A stretch of 64,000 bases of DNA from Actinoplanes regularis (GTDB lineage: Bacteria > Actinomycetota > Actinomycetes > Mycobacteriales > Micromonosporaceae), in contig NZ_FZNR01000001.1 of assembly GCF_900188005.1 (NCBI RefSeq), positions 372,001 through 436,000 on the forward strand, read 5' to 3'. The notes below the pieces were generated by a model, which had not been told where the DNA came from, searched no databases, and saw only the letters and a program-made list of their open reading frames with translations. This document shows positions 52,307 through 59,779 of this stretch, piece after piece. Made by a program: the position numbers and the translations under genes. Positions within the stretch are counted from its first letter, which is position 1; the number at the start of each line of letters is the position of its first letter.

Positions 52307-54031
52307 TTATCGGGCCAGTTCGGTGACCCGGGACTCGCGGACGACCGTGACGCGGATCTGGCCGGGGTAGGTCAGCTCCTCCTCGATCTGCTTGGCGACG
52401 TCGCGGGCGAGCACAGCGGCGCCGATGTCGTCGATGTCGTCCGGGCGGACCATCACCCGGATCTCGCGACCGGCCTGCATCGCGAAGACCTTCTCGACAC
52501 CGATCTTGCCGGCGGCGATCTCCTCGATCCGCTCCAGGCGCTTGACGTACGCCTCCAGGCTCTCCCGCCGGGCGCCCGGACGGCCGCCGGAGCAGGCGTC
52601 GGACGCCTGCGTCAGGACGGCCTCGATGGTCTGCGGCGGCACCTCGTTGTGATGCGCTTCGATGGCGTGCACGACGTCCTCGTGCTCGCCGTACTTGCGG
52701 GCCACGTCCGCGCCGATCAGCGCGTGGCTGCCCTCCACCTCGTGGGTCAGCGCCTTGCCGATGTCGTGCAGGAACGCCGCCCGCTTGATCGTCTTCGCGT
52801 CCAGCCCCAGCTCGGCGGCCATGATTCCAGCGATGTGCGCGGTCTCCACCAGGTGCTTGAGCACGTTCTGGCCGTAACTGGTGCGGTACCGCAGGCGGCC
52901 CAGCAGCTTCATCAGCTCCGGGTGGATATTGGTGATCCCGACGTCGACCAGGGCCTCCTCGGCGGCGCGGTCGCAGAGCCGCTCCACCTCGTTCTTGGCG
53001 CTGTCGAAGACCTCCTCGATCCGGTGCGGGTGGATCCGGCCGTCCAGCACCAGCTTCTCCAGGGTCAGCCGGCCCACCTCCCGGCGGACCGGGTCGAAGC
53101 AGGAGAGCAGCACCGCCTCGGGAGTGTCGTCGATGATCAGGTTGACCCCGGTGGTCGACTCGAAGGCCCGGATGTTGCGGCCCTCCCGGCCGATGATCCG
53201 GCCCTTCATCTCATCGCTCGGCAGGTGCAGCACGCTGACCACGCTCTCCGAGGTCTGCTCGCTGGCGATCCGCTGGATCGCGTCCACCACGATGTGCCGG
53301 GCCCGGGTGTCCGCGGTGTTCCGCGCGTCCGCCTCGATATCCCGGATCAGGATCGCGGCCTCGCGCTTGGCCTGCCCCTCGATCGACTCGATCAGCTCGC
53401 TGCGGGCGGTGTCCGCGGTCAGCCCGGCGATCCGCTCCAGCGCCTTACGCTTGGTCTCCTCGGCCGCGGCCAGGTCGGCCTCGCGGATGCTGAGCGCGGC
53501 CTCCCGCTTCACGAGATCCGACTCCAGCGACCCGAGGCGTCGCTCCCGCTCGACCAGACGCTCCACCTCGTCGGCGTGCAACCGCTCCCGCTCGTCGATC
53601 CGGGCGGCCCGGCGCTCGACCTCCGCGGCCTGCTCCTTGACCGTCGCGTTGAGCAGGGCGATCTCCCGCTCACCGGAGCGGCGGGCCGCGGTGCGCAGCT
53701 GCTCGACATCCGCCTCGGCCTGGCGGTGGGCATGCTCCAGGACGGTGTCGGCCTCGCTGTGCGCGTTCTCCAGCACCCGGCGGGCCTCAGCCCGGGCAGC
53801 GGCGGCCTCGGCCTTCGCGGCGGCGGCCTCGGCGCGGACCGAGGCGGCCTTGGCGTTCGCGTCGGCGACCTTCGCCTGGGCGTCGCCGACCTCCTGCTCC
53901 TGCCGATCCTGGGCATCCTGCCGTTCGGTCCGGAGTTGTCGCAGCGCTCGGGCGCCGAGCGTCAGTCCGGCGATCACCGACACGGCGAGCAAGACGACTG
54001 CTACCACGAGCACCCAGTACAACGGGGCCAT
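52307..54031 (-). CDS. rny: Ribonuclease Y
   Basis: Membrane-anchored endoribonuclease of 574 residues that starts mRNA decay. One N-terminal membrane helix (about 4-26), a long Ala/Glu/Arg-rich coiled coil (about 30-225), a KH domain (MKGRIIGREGRNIRAFE, ~265-281), and an HD domain with the metal His-Asp (LHDIGKAL, ~415) and AHHNEVPP. The ATG at 54031 is immediately preceded by AAGGGAG, closer than usual. Its position upstream of recX-recA on the same strand, but 2.1 kb away, fits actinobacterial order. Confidence 0.93.
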   Translation of the reverse strand: MAPLYWVLVVAVVLLAVSVIAGLTLGARALRQLRTERQDAQDRQEQEVGDAQAKVADANAKAASVRAEAAAAKAEAAAARAEARRVLENAHSEADTVLEHAHRQAEADVEQLRTAARRSGEREIALLNATVKEQAAEVERRAARIDERERLHADEVERLVERERRLGSLESDLVKREAALSIREADLAAAEETKRKALERIAGLTADTARSELIESIEGQAKREAAILIRDIEADARNTADTRARHIVVDAIQRIASEQTSESVVSVLHLPSDEMKGRIIGREGRNIRAFESTTGVNLIIDDTPEAVLLSCFDPVRREVGRLTLEKLVLDGRIHPHRIEEVFDSAKNEVERLCDRAAEEALVDVGITNIHPELMKLLGRLRYRTSYGQNVLKHLVETAHIAGIMAAELGLDAKTIKRAAFLHDIGKALTHEVEGSHALIGADVARKYGEHEDVVHAIEAHHNEVPPQTIEAVLTQASDACSGGRPGARRESLEAYVKRLERIEEIAAGKIGVEKVFAMQAGREIRVMVRPDDIDDIGAAVLARDVAKQIEEELTYPGQIRVTVVRESRVTELAR

Positions 54032-54224
54032 CTCCCTTCGCTGCCAGCGCGGTGTGCACGCGCGCGGGCTCTGTGCGGGATGCCCGACCAAGGCAGATGA
54101 CCACAGGCGGCCCCGGCTCACACGCTCCGCCGTACGGCTACCAGCTTCTCCTCTCGGGGAGGCTGGGTGCCGCCTGTTCCGGCTTCCCGGGGTGGCATTT
54201 GCCTATCCGGTCCGGTTCGTCGGT

Positions 54225-54330
54225 TTCTCTGGGTCCGGGCCCTGCTTTGCTGGGCTGGCCTCTTCGGGGCTGGCCCTTGCGGGGGCTGGCCTTTCCGGGG
54301 CTGGCCCTTGCGGGAGCTGGCCCTTCCGGG
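54225..54330. repeat. Degenerate GGGGCTGGCCCTT-type short tandem repeats
   Basis: The motif GGGGCTGGCCCTTGC/CC recurs about five times with 16-18 bp spacing. Confidence 0.6.
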
Positions 54331-54384
54331 GCTGGGCGGCGAGCCGGTGGGTTTCCGGCTTTCCGGTCCTGCAGGCCGCTTCAG

Positions 54385-54620
54385 TGAGCCGGGTCCTGCA
54401 GGATGCTGCAGGATGCTGCAGCTACCTGCGGGCTGCCTCAGCAGGCCAATCATGCTGGCTGCCTCGGCTTCCTGCTGGCGCCCCAGCGGCCGTTCCTAAC
54501 GGCTGCCTCGGCCCCTGCTGGCTGCTTCAGCTTCCCGCCGGCACCTCAACAGCCGTTCCAACCGGCTGCCTCGGCCCCCTGCTGACTGCTTCAGTGAGCA
54601 AGTCCTGCGGCTGCTTCAGC
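54385..54620. repeat. Degenerate CTGCCTCGGC / CTTCAG-type repeats
   Basis: Short motifs (CTGCCTCGGCcCCTGCTG, GGCTGCTTCAG, CAGCGGCCGTTCC-AACGGCTGCCTCGG) recur, including a ~70-bp imperfect duplication at about 54490-54600. Confidence 0.6.
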
Positions 54621-55742
54621 GGGCCGGGGTTCCGGCTCGGATCGGCTGCCTGGCTTGCGAGCGGCTTCGGGTCGGCTCGGCGGTCTCCCGCTTTGCCGGA
54701 TGCTCGGCTGGTCGCTTCGCCCGCCCGGTTGTCGGTGCGGTGGGTTGCGCTCGACCAGCTGCGCGCATCCCTCGGTGCCGCCGGTCGTGCCGCTCACCGC
54801 TTCCGCCGCCCTTACGACCTGACCCGGCCCGACGCGTCGTCGACTTCGGCGGGGCGGAAGTGCCCCCACTCGCGCCGTCGTCACGACCGGTCCCGGTCCT
54901 GAGGGGTCGCCTGGCGTCCGGCGCTGAAGCCGCCTGGCGATCGTCAACGGAGTGTGACAAAGCCTTGAACGATTTCTCGCTCCTCAGGCCCTGTCGAACC
55001 CCGCCGGCGACGCCGGTTGGCTTCCACATCCGGGTCGGCTGCTGATGCCTCGGATCAGAGTGTGTGTAGTTGTGGGGTCGACCGCTGGTATGTCGCACCG
55101 CCTCCCGCGCGGTCAGCGGCAGGCGACGTCTTCAGCGGGCAAGCCCGCCAAGTGATGCCGTAATGTGATGCGATCTATGTTGTGACTGTTGCTTGCGATG
55201 GTCGAGCAAACCTTGTGTAACGCGAGGCTAGGTCGCGAGTGCCGCTTCGGTCAAGGACTCATGATTCGGCAGTGGATAGGACGTAGGGCACAGACTCGCT
55301 TAGGCCCAGCTCACGATATCGCCCGGATATTTCCGATGTGCCGTAACATCGAGCGCTTCTGGGGACGGGCCACCCACCCGAATCAGCGACCGCGGGAAGG
55401 CATCCAGCCATTATCCCGCGCGTCGGCAACCGACCGTCCATCGCACTGAGCGTGACGATGACCGGATGAGCCGTGTCAGGGCTGGGGATTTGCGACAAAA
55501 TGGCTGATTTACTCGTGTCTCGGCTATATAGCTCCTATTGCGGCGACCGTCACCAATGCCCCCGGGCAGACTGCTCGAGCCGGTTGCGGCGACGGCTGTT
55601 CGCGAGTTGTCGAGCGGGCGAGCGGAAACCGGCTTGACTGGTCCGGGCCGATCGGGATCGGTTTCTCTCCGCTCATAGGCACTTGTTACAAAGCGCAACC
55701 ATGGCCAAACTTTCCTCGGCCGGGTGGGATCGTGCACACAAG

Positions 55743-56192
55743 CTCGGCGAGTCCGGGTCGATAGGGAAGGTCAGCTGAGGACGGTCCGCCCCGCCCGCTC
55801 AGGGCCGCCCGCTCAGGGCCGCCCGCTCAGGGCCGCCCGCTCAGGGCCGCCCGCTCAGGGCCGCCCGCTCAGGGCCGCCCGCTCAGGGCCGCCCGCTCAG
55901 GGCCGCCCGCTCAGGGCCGCCCGCTCAGGGCCGCCCGCTCAGGGCCGCCCGCTGAGCGTTGTCAGGAGAGGGCTTCGTCCGCCTGATCGGCCAGGACATC
56001 CGCGTCCACGGCCTCGGCGGGTCCGGGTCGATTGGGAAGGTCAGCTGAGGACGGTCCGCCCCGCCCGCTCACGGCCGCTCGCCCCAGGGGCTCCCACTCA
56101 AGGCCGCCCGCTCAAGGCCGCCCGCTGAGCTTTGTCAGGAGAGGGCTTCGTCCGCCTGATCGGCCAGGGCATCGGCGTCCACGGCCTCGGCG
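55743..56192. repeat. Tandem duplication of the recX 3' end and downstream flank
   Basis: 55743-55801 matches 56013-56071 (offset 270, one or two mismatches) and 55945-56019 matches 56118-56192 (offset 173, three mismatches). The second block is the last 57 bp of the recX coding sequence plus 17 bp beyond the stop; the copy retains an intact stop codon. The difference in offsets is explained by expansion of the 14-bp repeat. Confidence 0.9.
55791..55957. repeat. 14-bp tandem repeat, 11 full copies
   Basis: CCGCCCGCTCAGGG starts at 55791 and repeats exactly every 14 bp to 55944, then a partial unit runs into the recX-end copy. Degenerate units (with AAGG) also occur at about 56104-56127. Each unit can form a GCCC/GGGC stem. 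Confidence 0.97.
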
Positions 56193-57265
56193 AACTCGGC
56201 GGCTTCCTCGTCGCGGGCGGCCAGCGCGTCTTTGACGGCGCGGATGGCGATGCCTGCGGGGTAACCCTTACGAGCAAGCATGGCGACGAGACGCCGGAAG
56301 ACGGCTTCCGGCGTGCCGGTGGCGGTACGCAGCTTGCGATCGACGAGAGCTCGGGCGATCGCCGCCTCCGACTCGTCGTCGACGGCGCCCAGGGCCTCGC
56401 TCGCCACCTCGGCGTCGACCCCGCGCTGCCGCAGCTCGTTGGCGAGCGCACGGCGGGCCAGACCCCGGCCGTGATGCCGGCTGGACACCCAGGCCCGGGC
56501 GAACGCCGCGTCGTCGATGATGCCGACCTCGTCATACCGGTCCAGGACTTCGGCGATGACCTCCTCGGAGATCTCCTTCCGGGCCATCGCCTTGGCCAGC
56601 TCGGCACGGGTCCGCGGGCGCGCGGCGAGCTGATGCAGACAGATCTCTCGCGCTCGCTCGGACTCACTCTGTTGAGACGAGGCTTTTCGAGCAGGCGCGT
56701 CGGCGGCACCTTCCGCCCTCCGACCAGCAACGCCGCTCCTCCGGCCAGCGGCGCCGTCCCCTCTCCCGCTGGCGCTGCTTTCTGCTCTCCGGCCAGCGGC
56801 GCCGTCTGCTCTCCCGCCGGCAACGCCGTCCGATCTCCGGCCAGCAATGCCGTCTCCCGGGCCAGCGGCACCTTCCGCTCTGCGGCCAGCGGCGCCTCCC
56901 AGCCCTCGGACGGACGTGTCGAAGGCGTCTCCCGTCCCCCGGACAGGCAGATCGAAGGCGACTCCGGCCTCCCGGGGAGACACGTCGAAGACGACTCCGG
57001 CCTCCCGGGCAGGCACATCGAAGGCAGCTCCGGCTAACGAGCCGGACAGGTCCGCGGCTTCCTCCGGGCTCTCGCTGGAGGAGCCGAAGGTCTGCCAGAG
57101 CCCCTCGTCGTCAGCCTCGGACCGGCGACGGCGCCCATAGGCACCGCGCCGGGACTCCCGCCGGACCGGGTCGCCTGAACTGTCACCATCAGACGCGTCG
57201 GCACCGGTCCGGGGCGGAATGGCATCCCATCCGCGCCCGGACCGGGCACCACGTCGTCCGGCCAT
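56135..57265 (-). CDS. recX: RecX regulatory protein with long repetitive N-terminal extension
   Basis: Modulator of RecA filament activity, 376 residues, about twice the usual length. The RecX helical domain is at ~200-376 (ICLHQLAARPRTRAELAKAM, VIAEVLDRYDEVGIIDDAAFARAWV, RGLARRALANELRQRGV). Residues 1-200 are an Arg/Gly/Ala-rich extension with two repeat types: about four 11-residue units at ~82-125 (REAGVVFDV type) and GRR-x-GAAG units at ~126-190. Leu77 is a TTA codon. The gene starts 14 bp after recA ends, so they share a transcript. The 3' end is duplicated downstream. Confidence 0.9.
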   Translation of the reverse strand: MAGRRGARSGRGWDAIPPRTGADASDGDSSGDPVRRESRRGAYGRRRRSEADDEGLWQTFGSSSESPEEAADLSGSLAGAAFDVPAREAGVVFDVSPREAGVAFDLPVRGTGDAFDTSVRGLGGAAGRRAEGAAGPGDGIAGRRSDGVAGGRADGAAGRRAESSASGRGDGAAGRRSGVAGRRAEGAADAPARKASSQQSESERAREICLHQLAARPRTRAELAKAMARKEISEEVIAEVLDRYDEVGIIDDAAFARAWVSSRHHGRGLARRALANELRQRGVDAEVASEALGAVDDESEAAIARALVDRKLRTATGTPEAVFRRLVAMLARKGYPAGIAIRAVKDALAARDEEAAEFAEAVDADALADQADEALS

Positions 57266-57279
57266 CGCGGCTTACCGGA

Positions 57280-58326
57280 TCAGAAGTCGACCGGCGGGAG
57301 CTCGGGGCCGCCGGCGGCGTCCCCGGCGGTCTGCCCGACGCCGAGCTTCTCCAGGATCTTCTTCTCGATCTCGGCGGCGACGTCGGGGTTCTCCTTGAGG
57401 AACTCCCGCGCCTTCTCCTTGCCCTGGCCGAGCTGGTCGCCGTCGTACGTGTACCACGCACCGGACTTGCGGATGATGCTCTGCTCGACGCCGACGTCGA
57501 TGAGCGAGCCCTCGCGGGAGATGCCCTTGCCATACATGATGTCGAACTCGGCCTGCTTGAACGGCGCCGCGACCTTGTTCTTCACAACCTTGACCCGGGT
57601 ACGGTTACCGACCACGTCGGTGCCGTCCTTCAGGCTCTCGATGCGGCGCACGTCGAGCCGGACCGACGCGTAGAACTTCAGCGCGCGACCACCGGTCGTG
57701 GTCTCCGGCGAACCGAACATCACGCCGATCTTCTCGCGGAGCTGGTTGATGAAGATCGCGGTGGTGCCCGTGTTGTTGAGCACGCCGGTGATCTTGCGGA
57801 GCGCCTGGCTCATCAGGCGGGCCTGCAGACCGACGTGGCTGTCGCCCATCTCGCCCTCGATCTCGGCACGCGGCACCAGTGCCGCGACCGAGTCGATGAC
57901 GATGATGTCGAGCGCGCCGGAGCGGATCAGCATGTCCGCGATCTCCAGCGCCTGCTCACCGGTGTCCGGCTGGGACACCAGCAGCGCGTCGGTGTCGACG
58001 CCGAGTGCTCGCGCGTACTCCGGGTCCAGGGCGTGCTCCGCGTCGATGAACGCGGCGGTGCCACCGGCCTTCTGCGCGTTCGCCACCGCGTGCAGCGCGA
58101 CCGTGGTCTTACCGCTGGACTCCGGCCCGTAGATCTCGATGACCCGGCCGCGCGGCAGGCCACCGACGCCGAGAGCGACGTCGAGGGCGATCGAGCTGGT
58201 CGGGATGACGGCCGTCTGCACGACGGGCCGCTCGCCGAGCCGCATCACGGAGCCCTTGCCGAACTGTTTGTCGATCTGTGCCAGCGCCAGTTCGAGCGCC
58301 TTTTCCCGGTCCGGTCCTGCCACCAT
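57280..58326 (-). CDS. recA: Recombinase RecA
   Basis: DNA-dependent ATPase for homologous recombination and LexA co-cleavage, 348 residues. Walker [10 protein letters not shown] (~residue 70), Walker [11 protein letters not shown], loop 2 region [22 protein letters not shown], and the [12 protein letters not shown] block are canonical. No intein is present. The ATG at 58326 has GGGG about 8 nt upstream and matches the usual N-terminus ([17 protein letters not shown]). Upstream lie a RecA-NDp-type promoter and two LexA-like boxes. Confidence 0.97.
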   Translation of the reverse strand: MVAGPDREKALELALAQIDKQFGKGSVMRLGERPVVQTAVIPTSSIALDVALGVGGLPRGRVIEIYGPESSGKTTVALHAVANAQKAGGTAAFIDAEHALDPEYARALGVDTDALLVSQPDTGEQALEIADMLIRSGALDIIVIDSVAALVPRAEIEGEMGDSHVGLQARLMSQALRKITGVLNNTGTTAIFINQLREKIGVMFGSPETTTGGRALKFYASVRLDVRRIESLKDGTDVVGNRTRVKVVKNKVAAPFKQAEFDIMYGKGISREGSLIDVGVEQSIIRKSGAWYTYDGDQLGQGKEKAREFLKENPDVAAEIEKKILEKLGVGQTAGDAAGGPELPPVDF

Positions 58327-58372
58327 TGCCGCCACCCCTGTATTGGACTTCGCGTTCTTCGCCACGGCCGAC

Positions 58373-58395
58373 ACGGTATGCGGTGGGTATGACAA
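58373..58395 (-). promoter_or_regulatory. RecA-NDp (PafBC/ClpR-type) promoter of recA
   Basis: On the minus strand TTGTCA (58390-58395) and TACCGT (58373-58378) are 11 bp apart. This short spacing is the hallmark of the mycobacterial RecA-NDp promoter, used in LexA-independent DNA damage induction. Confidence 0.6.
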
Positions 58396-58441
58396 AAATC
58401 CTCCGCCCTACCGAGGGCTGTGGATGGCCGAGTCGCTGTGG

Positions 58442-58470
58442 ACAATAGCCGAACACTTGTACTACATCGA
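58442..58470 (-). promoter_or_regulatory. Distal recA promoter with LexA-like box in the spacer
   Basis: TATTGT -10 (58442-58447) and TCGATG -35 (58465-58470) on the minus strand, 17-bp spacing; GAACACTTGTACTA (58451-58464 on the plus strand) fills the spacer. Confidence 0.45.
58451..58464. promoter_or_regulatory. LexA-box-like site at recA, proximal (GAACACTTGTACTA)
   Basis: GAAC-N4-GTAC form, same as lexA sites. Confidence 0.5.
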
Positions 58471-58481
58471 GCGACACGCCA

Positions 58482-58495
58482 GAACAAGCGTACGA
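58482..58495. promoter_or_regulatory. LexA-box-like site at recA, distal (GAACAAGCGTACGA)
   Basis: GAAC-N4-GTACGA form, 31 bp from the proximal site, about three helical turns. Confidence 0.5.
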
Positions 58496-58503
58496 AAAAT
58501 GAC

Positions 58504-58704
58504 TCACCGCAGCCGAGACGGCACCCGATCAGGGTATGCAGCCACCACGGCGCGCCAGATGGTAGCGGTATCGACACCCTGAGCAATGGCATCGTCGATG
58601 GTGCGGCCGCTCAGATCCGCAAAAGCGTGATCTGCCGCGAAGCTGCGGGCATAAGCCGCCCCGAACACCTGCTCGAGGCGTCCCCAAAAGTCCGTCAATC
58701 GCAC
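58504..58704 (-). CDS. DUF3046 protein
   Basis: Small protein of 66 residues, conserved directly upstream of recA in actinobacteria (Rv2738c-like). Begins (GTG)RLTDFWGRLEQVFG and is mostly helical. No catalytic motif. It ends 9 nt before the distal LexA-like box, so recA is separately promoted. Function unknown. Confidence 0.88.
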   Translation of the reverse strand: MRLTDFWGRLEQVFGAAYARSFAADHAFADLSGRTIDDAIAQGVDTATIWRAVVAAYPDRVPSRLR

Positions 58705-58847
58705 GCACCGAGCCTACCCACGCGGATCCGGTGCGCCCTGTTCCGCGAAGACGGCCAGATCTCCTGTGACGTCCGGCACGCGCGTTCCTTCAACAGCCGG
58801 GTGCCGTACGTCGAGAGGACCGCACAGCACCCGATCGGCCGACGAAT

Positions 58848-59513
58848 TCAGGCGGAGACGGCCTTGGCGGCGATCTTCAGGTCGTCAACCAGACCCTGAT
58901 AGGCGATGTCCCGATTGTCCGCGCGCAGCACCGCCGACGGGTGGATCGTGGCCAGCGCCCGGATCTCAGCGACCGGGAAGTCCTCCGGATGCTCGGCCGA
59001 CCCCGGCCACGCCATCAGCCGACCTCGGGAGCGGTTGACCCGGAACGACGGGCCCAGCAACGCCTTGCCGGCGGTCGCACCGAGGATGACCACGAGCTCC
59101 GGCTTCAACAGGGCGAACTCGGAGACCAGCCACGGGCGACAGGCGGTAATGTGGGCGGGGCCGGGCGTCTGATGGATGCGCCTGCTCCCCCGCAGCTCAA
59201 ACCGGAAGTGCTTCACCGAATTCGTGATGTATAGATCGGTCGGGTCGATTCCGGCATCGTCCACGGCTTCCCGCAGCAGGCGTCCCGCCGGGCCGACGAA
59301 CGGCAGGCCCTTCTGGTCCTCGATGTCACCCGGCTGCTCACCGACGAAGACGATCTTCGCGTGCGGAGCGCCCCGGCCGAAGACCGTCTGAGTCGCGTTC
59401 TCGTGGAGCTCACAGCCCTGGCAGCCGGCGGCGGCCTGCTTGAGCTCATCGATGCTGTGCGGTCGTGACGGCACCCACTGTTGGGCACCGGCCGGCGCTT
59501 CGATCCCTGGCAT
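58848..59513 (-). CDS. udgX: Uracil-DNA glycosylase superfamily protein, UdgX type
   Basis: Protein of 221 residues. Motif A GEQPGDIEDQKGLPFVGPAG is of the UdgX kind, the C-terminal HPS motif is IHPSAVLR, and the distinctive insert SRRIHQTP carries His114, the residue that in UdgX attacks the abasic sugar and makes a covalent DNA adduct. Cys31, Cys34 and Cys125 are iron-sulfur candidates; a fourth Cys is not obvious. The usual Lys of K-R-R-I-H is Ser here. GGAGGT directly precedes the ATG at 59513. Functionally linked to dut. Confidence 0.85.
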   Translation of the reverse strand: MPGIEAPAGAQQWVPSRPHSIDELKQAAAGCQGCELHENATQTVFGRGAPHAKIVFVGEQPGDIEDQKGLPFVGPAGRLLREAVDDAGIDPTDLYITNSVKHFRFELRGSRRIHQTPGPAHITACRPWLVSEFALLKPELVVILGATAGKALLGPSFRVNRSRGRLMAWPGSAEHPEDFPVAEIRALATIHPSAVLRADNRDIAYQGLVDDLKIAAKAVSA

Positions 59514-59644
59514 ACCTCCGTTTCTACCCGTAGTCTCCCGCCGCACGCCGACCGGACTCACCTGTCCGGATTACCGGCTTCGCACCCGGGCGAGACGAGA
59601 GCAAGGTGCACGAATTCGTCGCATCAAAGCCGGACGCTCGCGGA

Positions 59645-59775
59645 CGAGGCCACCGGTCCAGAGCAGAGCGCCCGCCTCTGAGGTCACCGCACCAGGGCAA
59701 AGCCCGCACAGGCCGCCGAACCAGAGCAGGTCGCTCGCATCCGAGGTCACAGCACCGGAGCAAGGCTTTGCGCAC
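59645..59775. repeat. Two imperfect ~60-bp repeats between mocR and udgX
   Basis: CCAGAGCAG-x-CGC-x-CGC-TC-x-GAGGTCAC-x-GCACC-x-GCAA-x-GC occurs twice in tandem with about 75% identity; a shorter third piece follows (GGTCACCGCATCAGAGC). Confidence 0.65.
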
Positions 59776-59779
59776 ACGG

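Larger units (their letters stand above)
54032..56134. other. 2.1 kb gene-poor region between rny and recX
   Basis: No supported CDS. Three parts differ in character: 54160-54620 is a patch of degenerate GC-rich repeats; 54620-55140 is ordinary GC-rich spacer with only low-complexity ORFs; 55140-55740 is visibly less GC-rich than the rest of the window and has no gene I can name; 55743-56134 is a tandem duplication of the recX 3' end with a 14-bp repeat. No tRNA or known ncRNA motif was recognised. Confidence 0.7.

Noticed and set aside
52298..54902. Two long plus-strand open frames opposite and beyond rny
   Set aside because: Antisense shadow of the rny coiled coil, continuing into degenerate repeats; composition is Ser/Arg/Ala noise.
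54616..55098. 160-codon minus-strand open frame
   Set aside because: Arg/Gly/Pro low complexity, no ribosome-binding site, no hydrophobic core; fits random GC-rich DNA.
55189..55449. 86-codon plus-strand frame containing MCRNIERF, reminiscent of the DUF2277 start
   Set aside because: Only five residues match; nothing downstream resembles DUF2277 in any frame.
55791..55957. 14-bp repeat array as a CRISPR
   Set aside because: Repeats are directly adjacent with no spacers and no cas genes are present; it is a simple tandem repeat.
56098..57018. Other minus- and plus-strand open frames across the recX extension
   Set aside because: They follow from the repeat structure; only the 57265-56135 frame leads into a recognised RecX domain.
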